Shown here piece after piece: positions 46,404-55,856 of a stretch of 64,000 bases of DNA (position 1 is its first letter; each line of letters begins with the position of its first letter). The notes beneath the pieces are model-generated. The model searched no databases. It was not told the origin of the DNA and saw only the letters and a program-made list of their open reading frames with translations. Origin of the DNA: Pseudomonas putida (GTDB taxonomy: Bacteria > Pseudomonadota > Gammaproteobacteria > Pseudomonadales > Pseudomonadaceae); NCBI RefSeq assembly GCF_002025705.1, contig NZ_CP018846.1:3773501-3837500 (forward strand), given 5' to 3'. A program made the translations under genes and the position numbers.

Positions 46404-46520
46404 TGTAGGAGCGGCCTCGTGTCGCGAAAGGGCCGCAAGGCGGCCCCAGGTTCTCAGCATCAGTGCTGAGAATGCTGGGGCTGCTTCGCAGCCCTTTCGC
46501 GACACGAGGCCGCTCCTACA
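46404..46520. repeat. 117-bp REP hairpin between kdpC and kdpD
   Basis: Arms 46404-46433 and 46491-46520 are perfect 30-base inverted repeats beginning TGTAGGAGCGGCCTCGTG; inside, partial pairing continues to a centre near TCTCAGCA/TGCTGAGA. It separates kdpFABC from kdpDE on the same strand. Confidence 0.85.
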
Positions 46521-46541
46521 GGGGGCGAGGGCAGTTTGGTA

Positions 46542-47093
46542 TCAGCGACTCAGTTGCTCAAGTGCCTGGTTCAGTGCCAGCACATTGACCACCGGCGGTC
46601 CGATCAATGGGTGGAGGGTGGCCTCTTCCAGCAAGGCTTGCAAGCGTTCCACCGGCACCTGGCGCGCCGCCGCCACCCGAGGAATCTGGTAGGCCACCGC
46701 TTCCGGTGGCAAGTGCGGGTCCAGGCCGCTACCTGACGTAGTCAGCAACGCCTGGGGCACCGGCCCCAGCGGCGCCTGGTACAGTGCCGCAGCATCGCCC
46801 TTGACCCGCTCGGCCAGTGCCGGGTTGCTCGGTGCCAGGTTGCTCGCGCTGCTGGCCACGGTGGCGAATGCCCCCGCCGAGGGCCGCGAGTGGAACCAGC
46901 CATCACCCTGGAAATCCTGGGCGATCAGGGCCGAACCACGCACCTGCCCGCCTGCATCGCGCACCAGGCTGCCATTGGCCTGCTCGGGGAACGCCAGCTG
47001 GGCAACCCCGGTAACCGCCAACGGGTACAGCGCGCCAGTGACCAGGGTCATCAGCAGGATCAGGCTCAACGCCGGGCGTACGTAACTGTTCAT
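46542..47093 (-). CDS. kdpC: K+-transporting ATPase KdpC subunit
   Basis: 183-residue KdpC with an N-terminal membrane helix ([21 protein letters not shown]) and a periplasmic domain containing [19 protein letters not shown] and [14 protein letters not shown]. It assists ATP-dependent potassium uptake by KdpAB. The ATG at 47091-47093 gives the usual N-terminus; the frame extends upstream into kdpB. It follows kdpB after 10 bases. Confidence 0.95.
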   Translation of the reverse strand: MNSYVRPALSLILLMTLVTGALYPLAVTGVAQLAFPEQANGSLVRDAGGQVRGSALIAQDFQGDGWFHSRPSAGAFATVASSASNLAPSNPALAERVKGDAAALYQAPLGPVPQALLTTSGSGLDPHLPPEAVAYQIPRVAAARQVPVERLQALLEEATLHPLIGPPVVNVLALNQALEQLSR

Positions 47094-47103
47094 GATGGCC
47101 TCC

Positions 47104-49158
47104 TCAGACCAGATGCAAGGCATTGAGCAACAGGTCGATCAGCTTGATCCCGGCGAACGGCACGATGATGCCACCCAGCCCGTAGATCAGCAGGTTGCGC
47201 CGCAGCAAGTGCGCCGCACTCGCGGCCTGCACGCGCACACCGCGCAGCGCCAGCGGGATCAGCACGATGATGATCAGCGCGTTGAACACGATGGCCGAAA
47301 GAATCGCGCTCTGCGGGCTGGCCAGGTGCATCAGGTTGAGCACACCCAGCTGCGGATAGATGGCGGCGAACAGCGCTGGCAGGATGGCGAAGTACTTGGC
47401 CACGTCGTTGGCGATGGAAAAAGTGGTCAATGCGCCGCGGGTCACCAGCAGTTCCTTGCCCACCTGCACCACATCCAGCAGCTTGGTCGGGTCGCTGTCC
47501 AGGTCGACCATGTTGGCTGCCTCGCGCGCCGCCTGGGTACCATCGTTCATGGCCATGCCGACGTCCGCCTGGGCCAGCGCCGGGGCGTCGTTGGCGCCGT
47601 CGCCGCACATGGCCACCAGGCGGCCGTCGTTCTGCTCCTGGCGAATGCGCGCCAGCTTCTTCTCTGGCGTGGCCTCGGCGAGCACATCGTCCACCCCGGC
47701 TTCGGCAGCGATGGCTGCAGCGGTCAGCGGGTTGTCGCCGGTCACCATCACGGTACGGATGCCCAGCTTGCGCAGCTCGGCGAAGCGCTCGCGGATGCCC
47801 GGCTTGACCACATCCTTGAGGTGAATCACGCCAAGCAGACGCTTGTCGACGCACACCAACAGAGGAGTACCACCGCTCTGTGCGATGCGCTCCACTTCAC
47901 GCGCCAAAGCGGTTGGCAGGTCGAGGCGCTGCATGCCGACGAAGGCCAGCACTGCGTCGACGGCACCCTTGCGGTAGCGGTGCTGCTGGAAATCGATACC
48001 CGACAGGCGCGTCTCGGCGCTGAAGGCGATCGCCTGGTACTGCCCGGTCGAAGGCTCTATGAAATCGTGCAACTGGCGCAGGTACTCGACAATCGACTTG
48101 CCCTCGGCGGTATCGTCGGCCAGCGAGGCGAGCAATGCGCCCTCCCCCAGTTCCTTGGCGGTCACGCCCTGGGCGGCGTGCAACGCGCTGCAGCGGCGGT
48201 TGCCGAAGGTGATGGTGCCGGTCTTGTCGAGCATCAGCGTATGAACGTCGCCGGCCGCCTCCACCGCACGGCCGGAGCGGGCGATCACGTTCAGGCGCAC
48301 CAGCCGGTCCATGCCGGCGATGCCGATGGCCGAGAGCAGGCCGCCGATGGTGGTGGGAATCAGCGTCACCAGCAGTGCAGCGAGGAAGATCAACGGCAAG
48401 CTGCCGCCGGCAAAATGGGCGAACGGCTGCAGGGTTACCACCACGATCAGGAAGATCAGGGTCAGGCCGATCAACAGGATATCGAGGGCGATTTCGTTGG
48501 GGGTCTTTTGCCGCTTGGCACCTTCGACCAGGGCGATCATGCGGTCCAGGGTCGACTCGCCGGGGTTGCTGGTGATGCGGATCAACAGCCAATCCGAGAC
48601 CAGCCGAGTGTTGCCGGTAACGGCCGAGCGGTCGCCACCGGACTCACGAATGACAGGCGCGGATTCGCCAGTGATGGCCGCTTCGTTGACCGCCGCGATG
48701 CCTTCGAGTACCTCGCCGTCACCAGGGATCATTTCACCGGCCACCACGCGTACCACATCGCCCTTGCGCAATGCCGTGGCAGCGACGCCTTCAAAACTGC
48801 CATCGCGCTTGCGGCGCTGCGCCGTCAGCCCCTGGCTACCGGCCTTGAGGCTGTCGGCACGGGCCTTGCCCCGGCCTTCGGCAAGGGCCTCGGCGAAGTT
48901 GGCAAACAGCACGGTGAACCACAGCCACAGGGCGATCTGCGCGGCGACGCCCGTGCTGACGCCATTGCCGGGCGCGAAACACAGCGCGGTGGTGAGAATG
49001 GCCGTCAAGGCGACCACTAGCATCACGGGCGCACGTTTGAGCTGGCGCGGGTCAAGCTTGACGAAGGCCTGCACCAGTGCCGGGCGCCACAGCGCTGCGA
49101 AACGGGTCTGGTCGTTGGCGCTGCGCGAGGCTTTCACTTCAGGAATGGGCATGTTCAT
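47104..49158 (-). CDS. kdpB: K+-transporting P-type ATPase subunit KdpB
   Basis: 684-residue P-type ATPase. The phosphorylated Asp is in [12 protein letters not shown], with the actuator motif TGESAPV and the hinge [17 protein letters not shown]. Seven or so membrane segments are spread as in the family. It hydrolyses ATP to drive potassium entry through KdpA. Start MNMPIPEVK at 49158; a second ATG lies at 49152. kdpA ends 10 bases upstream. Confidence 0.96.
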   Translation of the reverse strand: MNMPIPEVKASRSANDQTRFAALWRPALVQAFVKLDPRQLKRAPVMLVVALTAILTTALCFAPGNGVSTGVAAQIALWLWFTVLFANFAEALAEGRGKARADSLKAGSQGLTAQRRKRDGSFEGVAATALRKGDVVRVVAGEMIPGDGEVLEGIAAVNEAAITGESAPVIRESGGDRSAVTGNTRLVSDWLLIRITSNPGESTLDRMIALVEGAKRQKTPNEIALDILLIGLTLIFLIVVVTLQPFAHFAGGSLPLIFLAALLVTLIPTTIGGLLSAIGIAGMDRLVRLNVIARSGRAVEAAGDVHTLMLDKTGTITFGNRRCSALHAAQGVTAKELGEGALLASLADDTAEGKSIVEYLRQLHDFIEPSTGQYQAIAFSAETRLSGIDFQQHRYRKGAVDAVLAFVGMQRLDLPTALAREVERIAQSGGTPLLVCVDKRLLGVIHLKDVVKPGIRERFAELRKLGIRTVMVTGDNPLTAAAIAAEAGVDDVLAEATPEKKLARIRQEQNDGRLVAMCGDGANDAPALAQADVGMAMNDGTQAAREAANMVDLDSDPTKLLDVVQVGKELLVTRGALTTFSIANDVAKYFAILPALFAAIYPQLGVLNLMHLASPQSAILSAIVFNALIIIVLIPLALRGVRVQAASAAHLLRRNLLIYGLGGIIVPFAGIKLIDLLLNALHLV

Positions 49159-49168
49159 GGATGATTCC

Positions 49169-50863
49169 TCAGAAACCCAGGCTCAGTTGTTCGGCGATCG
49201 GCCCGAGGGCCAGGGTCGGCAGGAAGGTCAGGCCACCGACCAGCAGGATGGTCACCAGCAACAGGCTGGCGAACAGCGGGCCGTGGGTGGGGAAACTGTT
49301 GCTACCCTGGGGCGCGGTCTTTTTCGCTGCCAGGCTGCCGGCCAACGCCAGGATCGGCAGGATGTAACCGAAGCGGCCGATCAGCATGGCCAGGCCGATC
49401 ATCACGTTGTGGTACACCGTGTTGGCGCCAAACCCGGCGAACGCCGAGCCGTTGTTGGCGGTGGCCGAGGTATAGGCGTACAGCAGCTGACTGAAACCGT
49501 GGGCGCCCGGGTTGCTCACAGCGCCTGCCGGCCCAGGCAAACTGGCGGCGATGGCCGCGAGCACCAACACGCCAACCGGCATCACCAGTAGGGTTGCCAC
49601 CAGTAGCTGTACCTCACGCGCCTGCAACTTCTTGCCGAGGTATTCCGGCGTGCGGCCGATCATCAGGCCAGCCAGGAACACGGCAATCAGCACGAACAGC
49701 AACATGCCGTAGAGCCCGGCACCGACGCCGCCAAAAATCACCTCGCCGACCATCATGTTGACCATCGCGACCATGCCGGTCAGCGGGTTGAGGCTGTCGT
49801 GCATGGCGTTGACCGAGCCATTGGAGGCAGCCGTGGTGGTCACTGTCCACAGCACCGAGCCGGTGGTGCCAAAGCGGCTTTCCTTGCCTTCCATGGGCGC
49901 GCTCTGCTGCACCTGGGCGCTTTCCAGTTCCGGATTCGGCTGGTGTTCCGACCACAGTGCAGTGGCGCCGCCGAGCAGGAACAGGGCGAGCATGCAGGCG
50001 ATGATTGCGCGGCTCTGGCGCAGGTCCTTGACGTAGTGACCAAAAGTGAACACCAGCGCCACCGGGATCAGGATGATCGAGGCCACCTCGAACAGGTTGC
50101 TCCAGGCCGTCGGGTTCTCGAACGGGTGCGCCGAGTTGACGCCGAAGAAGCCGCCACCGTTGGTGCCCAACTGCTTGATGGCAATCTGGCTGGCGGCCGG
50201 GCCCAGCGGGATGGTCTGGTCAGCGCCCTGCAGGGTAACGGCGTGGGCGTAGTCGGCGAAGGTCTGTGGCACGCCCTGCCAGACCAGCAGCAGTGCCAGC
50301 AGCAGGCACAAGGGCAGCAGGCCGTAGAGGGTGGCGCGGGTCATGTCGACCCAGAAATTGCCCAGGTCAGTGGTGGAGCGGCGAGCGATGCCGCGGCACA
50401 GGGCAACCAGCACGGCCAGGCCGGTGGCGGCGCTGACAAAGTTCTGCACAGTCAGGCCAAGCATCTGGCTCAGGTAGCTGACCGACGCCTCGCCGCTGTA
50501 GGCCTGCCAATTGGTGTTGGTTACGAAGCTCACCGCCGTGTTGAACGCCAGCGACCATTCCTGGCCGGGCAGGTGCTGCGGGTTGAGTGGCAGGTAGCCT
50601 TGCAGCAGGAGTACAGCGAACAGCAGCACAAAGCCCGCCAGGTTGAAGGCCAGCAGGGCCAGGGTGTACTGCTTCCAGTTCTGCTCCTGGTCGGCACGCA
50701 CGCCAGCCAGGCTGTAGCAACGCCGCTCCAGCGGGCCCAGTACAGGCGTCAGCCAGGTGCGCCGCCCTTCCATGACCTTGTAGTAGAAACGCCCGAGCCA
50801 GGGTGCCGGCAACAGCACGATGGCGAAAAAGACCACTAGCAAAGCGTAATCGTAACTGTGCAT
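49169..50863 (-). CDS. kdpA: K+-transporting ATPase KdpA subunit
   Basis: 564-residue potassium-binding and translocating subunit with about ten membrane helices and selectivity-loop sequences such as [54 protein letters not shown] and [13 protein letters not shown]. It is evolutionarily related to K+ channels. GGGAG precedes the ATG at 50861-50863. kdpF ends 9 bases upstream. Confidence 0.96.
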   Translation of the reverse strand: MHSYDYALLVVFFAIVLLPAPWLGRFYYKVMEGRRTWLTPVLGPLERRCYSLAGVRADQEQNWKQYTLALLAFNLAGFVLLFAVLLLQGYLPLNPQHLPGQEWSLAFNTAVSFVTNTNWQAYSGEASVSYLSQMLGLTVQNFVSAATGLAVLVALCRGIARRSTTDLGNFWVDMTRATLYGLLPLCLLLALLLVWQGVPQTFADYAHAVTLQGADQTIPLGPAASQIAIKQLGTNGGGFFGVNSAHPFENPTAWSNLFEVASIILIPVALVFTFGHYVKDLRQSRAIIACMLALFLLGGATALWSEHQPNPELESAQVQQSAPMEGKESRFGTTGSVLWTVTTTAASNGSVNAMHDSLNPLTGMVAMVNMMVGEVIFGGVGAGLYGMLLFVLIAVFLAGLMIGRTPEYLGKKLQAREVQLLVATLLVMPVGVLVLAAIAASLPGPAGAVSNPGAHGFSQLLYAYTSATANNGSAFAGFGANTVYHNVMIGLAMLIGRFGYILPILALAGSLAAKKTAPQGSNSFPTHGPLFASLLLVTILLVGGLTFLPTLALGPIAEQLSLGF

Positions 50864-50872
50864 GGCCGCTCC

Positions 50873-50962
50873 CTAGCTGCGATCGGCGCGCAGCAGCGCC
50901 ACCAGCAGGTAAACCGCCAACGCCACTGCCAGCAGCAGTGACAGACCGTCGAGCATGTACAT
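50873..50962 (-). CDS. kdpF: K+-transporting ATPase KdpF subunit
   Basis: A 29-codon gene: MYMLDGLSLLLAVALAVYLL followed by VALLRADRS. It is a single hydrophobic helix with a basic C-terminus, the usual KdpF form and length, located exactly where kdpF belongs, before kdpA. GGGGAG lies about 9 bases before the ATG at 50960-50962. KdpF stabilises the complex. A second ATG is two codons downstream. Confidence 0.93.
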   Translation of the reverse strand: MYMLDGLSLLLAVALAVYLLVALLRADRS

Positions 50963-51021
50963 GAGTGGAACTCCCCCGTGGTGCGGCGTTGACCGCTTTG
51001 AGGGAATTGTCCGAGGGAGGG

Positions 51022-51072
51022 GCGTAAAGGGGCGAGATCAGGGGGTGGGGATGGGAATAAAGAATGCGTAAA
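51022..51072 (-). promoter_or_regulatory. Candidate KdpE-binding region upstream of kdpF
   Basis: Two minus-strand copies of TTTACGC, at 51066-51072 and 51022-51028, upstream of kdpF by about 60-110 bases; the second is followed by CCCTCCC. This resembles the TTTACACCCCGCCC part of the E. coli KdpE site. Spacing differs from E. coli, so the assignment is tentative. Confidence 0.3.
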
Positions 51073-51091
51073 GATGAGGTTTGTTGAATGC

Positions 51092-51215
51092 CTGCATTGA
51101 CCTCTTCGCGGCGGTTCGACGCCTCGATAAACCCGCTCCCACAGAGGCCGCACCGAATTCAAAGGCTATGGCGATCCTGTGGGAGCGGGTTTACCCGCGA
51201 GAAGGCCAGTGCAGG
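51092..51215. repeat. REP doublet with an interrupted left copy
   Basis: Right copy 51178-51215 has CTGTGGGAGCGGGTTTACCC; the left copy (51092-51144) is its inverse but carries an extra block of about 15 bases (CGGTTCGACGCCTCG) in the stem. The pair lies between the AI-2E-family gene end and the kdp promoter. Confidence 0.7.
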
Positions 51216-51216
51216 C

Positions 51217-52263
51217 TCACTGCTGGGGCTGCGCCGAATTGCGGCTCCAGTCCAGCAGCAGGCTGTAACCAACCGCCAGCAAGGTCGGGCCGATGAACAG
51301 GCCGATGAAACCAAAGGCGATCAACCCGCCAAATACGCCGAGCAGCACGATTACCAGCGGCAGGTTGCCGCCCCGGCTGATCAGGTAGGGCTTGAGCACG
51401 TTGTCCACGCCGCTGATGACGAAGGTGCCCCAGATGCCGAGGAACACCGCCATGCCGTACTCGCCCTTCCATACCAGCCAGCCGGTCGCCGGGATCCACG
51501 CAAGTGGCGGCCCCATCGGGATCAGGCTGAGCATGAAGGTCACCAGCCCCAGCACGATCGCCCCGGGTACCCCGGCGATCAGGAAGCCGATCAACGCCAG
51601 CAGGGCCTGGGCCGCCGCCGTGCCGATCACGCCGTTGACCACCCGTTGCACGGTCCCGGCCACCAGCTCCAGATAGTAATCGGCCCGCTCGCCCACCAGC
51701 CGGTTCAGCAGGCGCAGCACGAATGCCGACAGGCGCGGCCCGTCACGGTAGAAGAAGAATACGAACACCAGGCTCAGGGTCAGCTCCAGCACGCCACTGC
51801 CGATCTGCGCGCTGCGCGCCAACAACCAGTTGCCGACCTGCCCCAGGTAAGGTTTCACCGATGCCAGCAGGGCTGCGCCTTGCTGGTCGAGTGATTGCCA
51901 CCAGCGGACCAGGCGCTCGCCAACGAAGGGAATGCCGCCAAGCCAGTCTGGTGCATCGGGCAGGCCATCGACCTGCACGTCCCGCACAAAGGCGGTGGCG
52001 TCGCGGATGTGGTCGGCCAGGTTGAAGCCCAGCCACACCAGCGGCAAGGCGACGATCAGGATCCAGGCCGTGGTCAGCACGCTGGCAGCCAGGGTTTCAC
52101 GCCCACCGAGCACACGCGTCAGCAGGCGCATCAGCGGCCAGCTGGCGAAGGCCAGGATCGCGCCCCACAACAACGCGGATATGAACGGTGCCATGACCCA
52201 CAGGGCGGCACCGAGCAGCGCCAGCAGCAGAATCTGGATCAACAGGCGGTCATTATTGGCCAT
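51217..52263 (-). CDS. AI-2E-family (PerM/DUF20) membrane protein
   Basis: 348-residue multi-pass membrane protein with about eight helices, including LLIQILLLALLGAALWVMAPF at the start and ALLALIGFLIAGVPGAIVLG, FIGLFIGPTLLAVGYSLLL near the end. Family members are proposed transporters or autoinducer-2 exporters, and some are Na+/H+ antiporters; the function here is unknown. The ATG at 52261-52263 is preferred; a GTG at 52273-52275 next to the upstream stop is an alternative. It follows the DUF4892 gene in the same operon. Confidence 0.88.
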   Translation of the reverse strand: MANNDRLLIQILLLALLGAALWVMAPFISALLWGAILAFASWPLMRLLTRVLGGRETLAASVLTTAWILIVALPLVWLGFNLADHIRDATAFVRDVQVDGLPDAPDWLGGIPFVGERLVRWWQSLDQQGAALLASVKPYLGQVGNWLLARSAQIGSGVLELTLSLVFVFFFYRDGPRLSAFVLRLLNRLVGERADYYLELVAGTVQRVVNGVIGTAAAQALLALIGFLIAGVPGAIVLGLVTFMLSLIPMGPPLAWIPATGWLVWKGEYGMAVFLGIWGTFVISGVDNVLKPYLISRGGNLPLVIVLLGVFGGLIAFGFIGLFIGPTLLAVGYSLLLDWSRNSAQPQQ

Positions 52264-52275
52264 GGTGGCGCTCAC

Positions 52276-53070
52276 TCAACGGATCAGTTCCAGGTGCAGG
52301 CCATCGGTGGGTGCATCACCGACTTCAAGCCGGCCGTCACGCACGCCAGCCTTGACCAGCTGTTCGCGCCAGGCCCCGGCCTGGGCGCCGCTCAGGCTTG
52401 CGCGCAAGGTGCTGTCGAGGTTCAGGCTGCGCGCCAGCAAGGTCACCCAGCTGTCCCTTGGCGCAGCCAGGTCAGGGTAGTCGAGTTTGCCGGTGTCGCG
52501 CATTTCACGCAGCACCGTGGCGGCGGTGGGCAGTATTTCACCCAGCGGGCTGCTGGCAACGAACTCTTCCACATGCAGGTAGGCGCGGCGGTTGCCACGG
52601 GTCACGCTGTACAGCGCGACCAGGGTGTCGGCCTCCTCGGCCGAGCGGCGCAGGAGGATGAACGCCTGCTGCTCGTCGCCGCCATTCAACCGGGCATTGG
52701 CGAACACATCGTTGGCCCACAGGCTGCCTTCGCCACAATCGCGGCCCTGGCACCAGAACAGCGGGTAGCCGCCGTCCTGCTGCAGCGTTTCGCGGGCACT
52801 GGTGAAGGCTTCGCGGGCGCTGCGCTCGACCGGCAGCTCATAGGTGACCGAACTGACCTGGCCACGGCTTTCGACCTTGTCTTCGACGCGCAGGCGGCCG
52901 CTGATCTTGCGCAACGGGCCCATGGGGTAGACACGTTCCTGCTCCACGGCCGGGCGCTGGTCGACCACCTTGGCGTCCACCGGCACCGGCAGGCTGCCGG
53001 CCCACACCAAGGGGCTGGCCAGCACGAGGCAGGCGGCGAAGACAGTACGGATGGAAACGGGCGCGCTCAT
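52276..53070 (-). CDS. DUF4892 domain-containing exported protein
   Basis: 264-residue protein with a clear signal peptide (MSAPVSIRTVFAACLVLASPLVWA, cleavage after about residue 24). The rest resembles the DUF4892 family, with VERSAREAFTSARETLQQDGGYPLFWCQGRDCGEG; two cysteines in WCQGRDCG could form a disulphide. Function unknown; periplasmic location is expected. Its ATG at 53068-53070 overlaps a 20-codon upstream ORF (ATGA) and has only a weak ribosome site of its own, so translation is probably coupled. Confidence 0.85.
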   Translation of the reverse strand: MSAPVSIRTVFAACLVLASPLVWAGSLPVPVDAKVVDQRPAVEQERVYPMGPLRKISGRLRVEDKVESRGQVSSVTYELPVERSAREAFTSARETLQQDGGYPLFWCQGRDCGEGSLWANDVFANARLNGGDEQQAFILLRRSAEEADTLVALYSVTRGNRRAYLHVEEFVASSPLGEILPTAATVLREMRDTGKLDYPDLAAPRDSWVTLLARSLNLDSTLRASLSGAQAGAWREQLVKAGVRDGRLEVGDAPTDGLHLELIR

Positions 53071-53129
53071 CGGCGACCCATGCGGCGCAGCGCGCCGGGT
53101 TGAAGCTCCAGGATGTCTGGCAGTTGCAT
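53067..53129 (-). CDS. 20-codon micro-ORF translationally coupled to the DUF4892 gene
   Basis: Encodes MQLPDILELQPGALRRMGRR. AGGGAG lies 6 bases before its ATG (53127-53129), much stronger than the site in front of the DUF4892 gene, and its TGA overlaps the DUF4892 ATG (ATGA at 53067-53070). It could be a translational leader or a real small protein; whether the peptide is conserved is not known. It starts 50 bases after the hydrolase gene on the same strand. Confidence 0.5.
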   Translation of the reverse strand: MQLPDILELQPGALRRMGRR

Positions 53130-53179
53130 GGTTGTCTCCCTGTTCAACCCGCCAAGCCTCGACACTTGTCCGGTGCAAG

Positions 53180-54034
53180 TCAAGCAAAGCCAAAGAAGCG
53201 ATTGAAACAGTCTGCGACAAGGGCCGCGCCTTGTTCGTCATTAAGGTGCAGGTGATGCCCGCCGGGCAGCAGCGTCTGCTCAAAGGGTAGCTGCTCCAGC
53301 AGTTCAGTGTGACGGGCCAGCATGCCGTCGGCGGCCACCACCAGGCTGGCCGGGCAGCTCACCCGCCGCACAAAGGCCATGGCCTGGGCCTGGCTCAGAC
53401 GCACTGGCGAAGGCAGGGTCAGGCGGCTATCGCTGCGCCAGCTGTAACCACCGGGCACCGGCATCAGGCCACGCCGGGCCAGCAGCTCGGCGGCTTCACG
53501 AGTGACCGCGACCATGCCCTTCATGCGCGCCTGTACGCCCTCCTCCAGGCTCGCGTAAACCGACTTGCGCTTGCCGTCCAGGCGCAGCTGGGCCTGCAGG
53601 GCCATGCCCAGGCGCTCGCCGGCATCCTGCTCGGCACCGGTGGGCGGGATGACACCGTCGATCAAGGCCAGATGGCTGACCCGGTCTGGCAAGGCACCGG
53701 CCAACTGCACCGATATGATCGCCCCCAACGAATGCCCAAGCAGGGCAAAACGCTGCCAGCCGAGTTGTTCGGCAACCCGCAGCACATCGTGGGCGTAATC
53801 TGCCAGGGCATAACCAGCGCCCAAGGGGCGATGCTCGGAATAACCGTGCCCGGCCAGATCAAGGGCGACGATGCGCAAGCCCTTCAACTGCGGTGCCAGG
53901 CGGGCGAAACTGTTGGCGTTGTCCAGCCAACCGTGCAGGGCGATCACCGGCAGGCCGTCCGCCGGGCCGAACAGGTGCGCGGCCAGTTCGATATGGCCCA
54001 GGCTCAGGCGGACCTCCTCGACCTGGGCGCTCAT
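53180..54034 (-). CDS. Alpha/beta-fold hydrolase
   Basis: 284-residue hydrolase. The oxyanion motif ALHGWLDNANSF and nucleophile elbow GHSLGAIISV (catalytic Ser) are visible, with VVAADGM around the Asp and GGHHLHLNDE around the catalytic His. Substrate unknown. The ATG overlaps the stop of the preceding hydrolase gene by four bases (54031-54034), and no own ribosome site is needed. Confidence 0.9.
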   Translation of the reverse strand: MSAQVEEVRLSLGHIELAAHLFGPADGLPVIALHGWLDNANSFARLAPQLKGLRIVALDLAGHGYSEHRPLGAGYALADYAHDVLRVAEQLGWQRFALLGHSLGAIISVQLAGALPDRVSHLALIDGVIPPTGAEQDAGERLGMALQAQLRLDGKRKSVYASLEEGVQARMKGMVAVTREAAELLARRGLMPVPGGYSWRSDSRLTLPSPVRLSQAQAMAFVRRVSCPASLVVAADGMLARHTELLEQLPFEQTLLPGGHHLHLNDEQGAALVADCFNRFFGFA

Positions 54035-54819
54035 GCCTGGCTCCAGCGGTCGAACAGGCCCTTGATCAGGCTGGCCGTGTCGGTAGGCCGCTCCAGCGGA
54101 AACATGTGCCCACCCGGCACACTGTGGTATTCACCCCGGGGCATGCCGCGCACCGCCAATGCATGGTGGCGGCGGATGACCGTGCTGCGCTCGCCACGCA
54201 CCATCGCCAAGGGTACTTGCAACTGGCGCGCGGGCGCCGGGCTGGCGTGGGGGATATTGCGGTAGATGCTGATCTCCGTGGCCGGGTCGAACCGCAGGCG
54301 CAACCCCTGCTCGGCCACCTGCAGGCCATGCTCGAGGTAGGCCTCCAGGCAATCAGGGTCGAAGTGGCGGAACAGCGACTTGCTGGCAAAGTAGTCACGC
54401 GCGCTGTCACGGTCGGCGAAGGCTTCACGCCGCCCCAGGGTACGGCCAGCCGGGGTGATACGGTCGATGAAGCCAAAACGTTTGGCGGTGCGCAGCAGCC
54501 ATTGGTCAGCACGGGTCAGGACCGGTGAGTCGAGCATCACGACTCCGCGGTACAACTCGGGCCGGCGCAAGGCCGCATGCAGGTGCAGCACGCCACCCAG
54601 CGAATGGCCGACACCCCAGACCGGCGCCTCTTGCTGTGCCAAGTGATGCAGCAGTTCATCGACCAGGTTCTGCCAGTTGTCGTCCACCGGAAAGCGCGGG
54701 TCATGGGCATGCTGGGCCAGGTGACTGACCTGGTAATCCGGCGCCAGGGCGGCGAACAGCTTGCCGTAGGTGGCCGAGGGAAAACCGTTGGCATGGGCGA
54801 AGAAGATCTGCTGCGACAT
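54031..54819 (-). CDS. Alpha/beta-fold hydrolase
   Basis: 262-residue hydrolase resembling pseudomonad serine hydrolases. Visible: FAHANGFPSATYGKLFAAL, nucleophile elbow GVGHSLGGVLHLHAA, Asp/His region ending VPGGHMFPLERPT. The ATG at 54817-54819 gives the family start MSQQIFFAHANGFPS; the frame extends to 54879 without a site. First gene of an overlapping operon with the next hydrolase, and probably the micro-ORF, DUF4892 and AI-2E-like genes. Confidence 0.9.
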   Translation of the reverse strand: MSQQIFFAHANGFPSATYGKLFAALAPDYQVSHLAQHAHDPRFPVDDNWQNLVDELLHHLAQQEAPVWGVGHSLGGVLHLHAALRRPELYRGVVMLDSPVLTRADQWLLRTAKRFGFIDRITPAGRTLGRREAFADRDSARDYFASKSLFRHFDPDCLEAYLEHGLQVAEQGLRLRFDPATEISIYRNIPHASPAPARQLQVPLAMVRGERSTVIRRHHALAVRGMPRGEYHSVPGGHMFPLERPTDTASLIKGLFDRWSQA

Positions 54820-54912
54820 GGCGCCTGGTCCAGACGGGGGATGATGGCCCATTGTCGGCGTCATGCTGGCACTGGGCAACGTCTGTAAATGTCATCGCCA
54901 AGGGCAATCAGG

Positions 54913-55299
54913 TCATGCCGACTCGTCGAAACTGGCCAGCGAACGGCGCAGACAGGCTTGCATGTAGGCAATCTGGCTTTCCAGCGCCTCACGGGCCAGG
55001 CCCTGGTCCTGAAGGTCGAGCTGCAGGCGGCGCAAGGCCAGGCAACTGGTTTGCAGCAGGTGAGACATGCGCATGCAGGATTGCTGCAGCTCGTGCAGGT
55101 CCTGCTCGACATGGAGGTTGTCCAGCGGACGCTGCTCGACCCTGTTGCGAATTCTGCCCATCAGATGATGAAGCTTGGCGTCGGCAGCCTCGCGCAGCAG
55201 GCTGTACTGGGCGAAATCGAGCCGGTTGTTGTTCTGCACGTCTTCAATCGTGGGCTGCAGATCCAGGGAGCGCAAAAGCTCGTGCATCAACCCGCTCAT
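54913..55299 (-). CDS. Hypothetical helical protein
   Basis: 128-residue soluble protein, almost entirely helical, with coiled-coil-like leucine spacing (LLQTSCLALRRLQLDLQDQGLAREALESQIAYMQACLRRSL). Four cysteines, no signal peptide or membrane segment. GGGAG lies 6 bases before the ATG at 55297-55299. I do not recognise the family. It is between the sixA terminator and the hydrolase operon. Confidence 0.65.
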   Translation of the reverse strand: MSGLMHELLRSLDLQPTIEDVQNNNRLDFAQYSLLREAADAKLHHLMGRIRNRVEQRPLDNLHVEQDLHELQQSCMRMSHLLQTSCLALRRLQLDLQDQGLAREALESQIAYMQACLRRSLASFDESA

Positions 55300-55356
55300 T
55301 CAATGCTCCCGGCCATCTCGTTCACTGGTCATTCCGGCGCCAAGCATCCATTGGAT

Positions 55357-55391
55357 CCAAAATAAAGGCAACTGACAATAATGCCAGTTGC
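55357..55391 (-). terminator. Intrinsic terminator downstream of sixA
   Basis: Inverted repeat GCAACTG (55368-55374) and CAGTTGC (55385-55391), with a 10-base loop, followed on the minus strand by CTTTATTTTGG. It starts 7 bases after the sixA stop codon. Confidence 0.7.
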
Positions 55392-55397
55392 TTCAGC

Positions 55398-55856
55398 TCA
55401 GTCAGGGACGTTAAGCGCGCGTAATGCCATCAGACCTGCCAGCGGCCAGTCGCCTTCCAGTTCCGCCAGGCTGGCGGTGCTCATTGGCGCTGGCTGCTGC
55501 AGATGGCCATGCTCCAGCATGCCGACCAGCGCCCCCACCAGTGGCTGGTGGCTGACCAGCAGCACATGCTCCAGGCCCAGACGCTCGATCTCGCCGATCA
55601 CCTGCCGCACATCGCTGTCGGGTGTCAGCCACGGTACGGTGCGCACAGGATCGGCGAAGCCCAGGGTGTCATGCACCAGGGCGGCGGTCTGTTGCGCACG
55701 TACGTACGGACTGGCAATGATTGCCTGCAACGGCTGGCCAAGCAGCCGCGCAGCACTGTGCAGCACCTGCTCGCGGCCATGGCCGGTCAGGCGCCGCTCG
55801 GCGTCGGTATTGGCGCGCGGTTCCGCCTCGCCGTGGCGCAGCACCCACAGCTTCAC
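55398..55856 (-). CDS. sixA: Phosphohistidine phosphatase SixA
   Basis: 152-residue histidine-phosphatase-superfamily protein. The first catalytic His is in WVLRHGEAEP and the second in LLVSHQPLVGALVG, with the basic residues of SPYVRAQQTA. In E. coli SixA dephosphorylates phosphohistidine in the nitrogen-PTS. It begins with GTG at 55854-55856, overlapping the stop of the preceding gene (GTGA); the in-frame ATG at 55958 would add a nonhomologous stretch from the upstream gene. Confidence 0.9.
   Translation of the reverse strand: MKLWVLRHGEAEPRANTDAERRLTGHGREQVLHSAARLLGQPLQAIIASPYVRAQQTAALVHDTLGFADPVRTVPWLTPDSDVRQVIGEIERLGLEHVLLVSHQPLVGALVGMLEHGHLQQPAPMSTASLAELEGDWPLAGLMALRALNVPD

Noticed and set aside
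46374..46505. 44-codon N-terminal extension of kdpD
   Set aside because: Encoded by the REP hairpin; the AAGGA site and family N-terminus place the start at 46373.
47092..49020. 642-codon plus-strand open frame
   Set aside because: Antisense shadow of kdpB, which has the DKTGT and GDGAND motifs.
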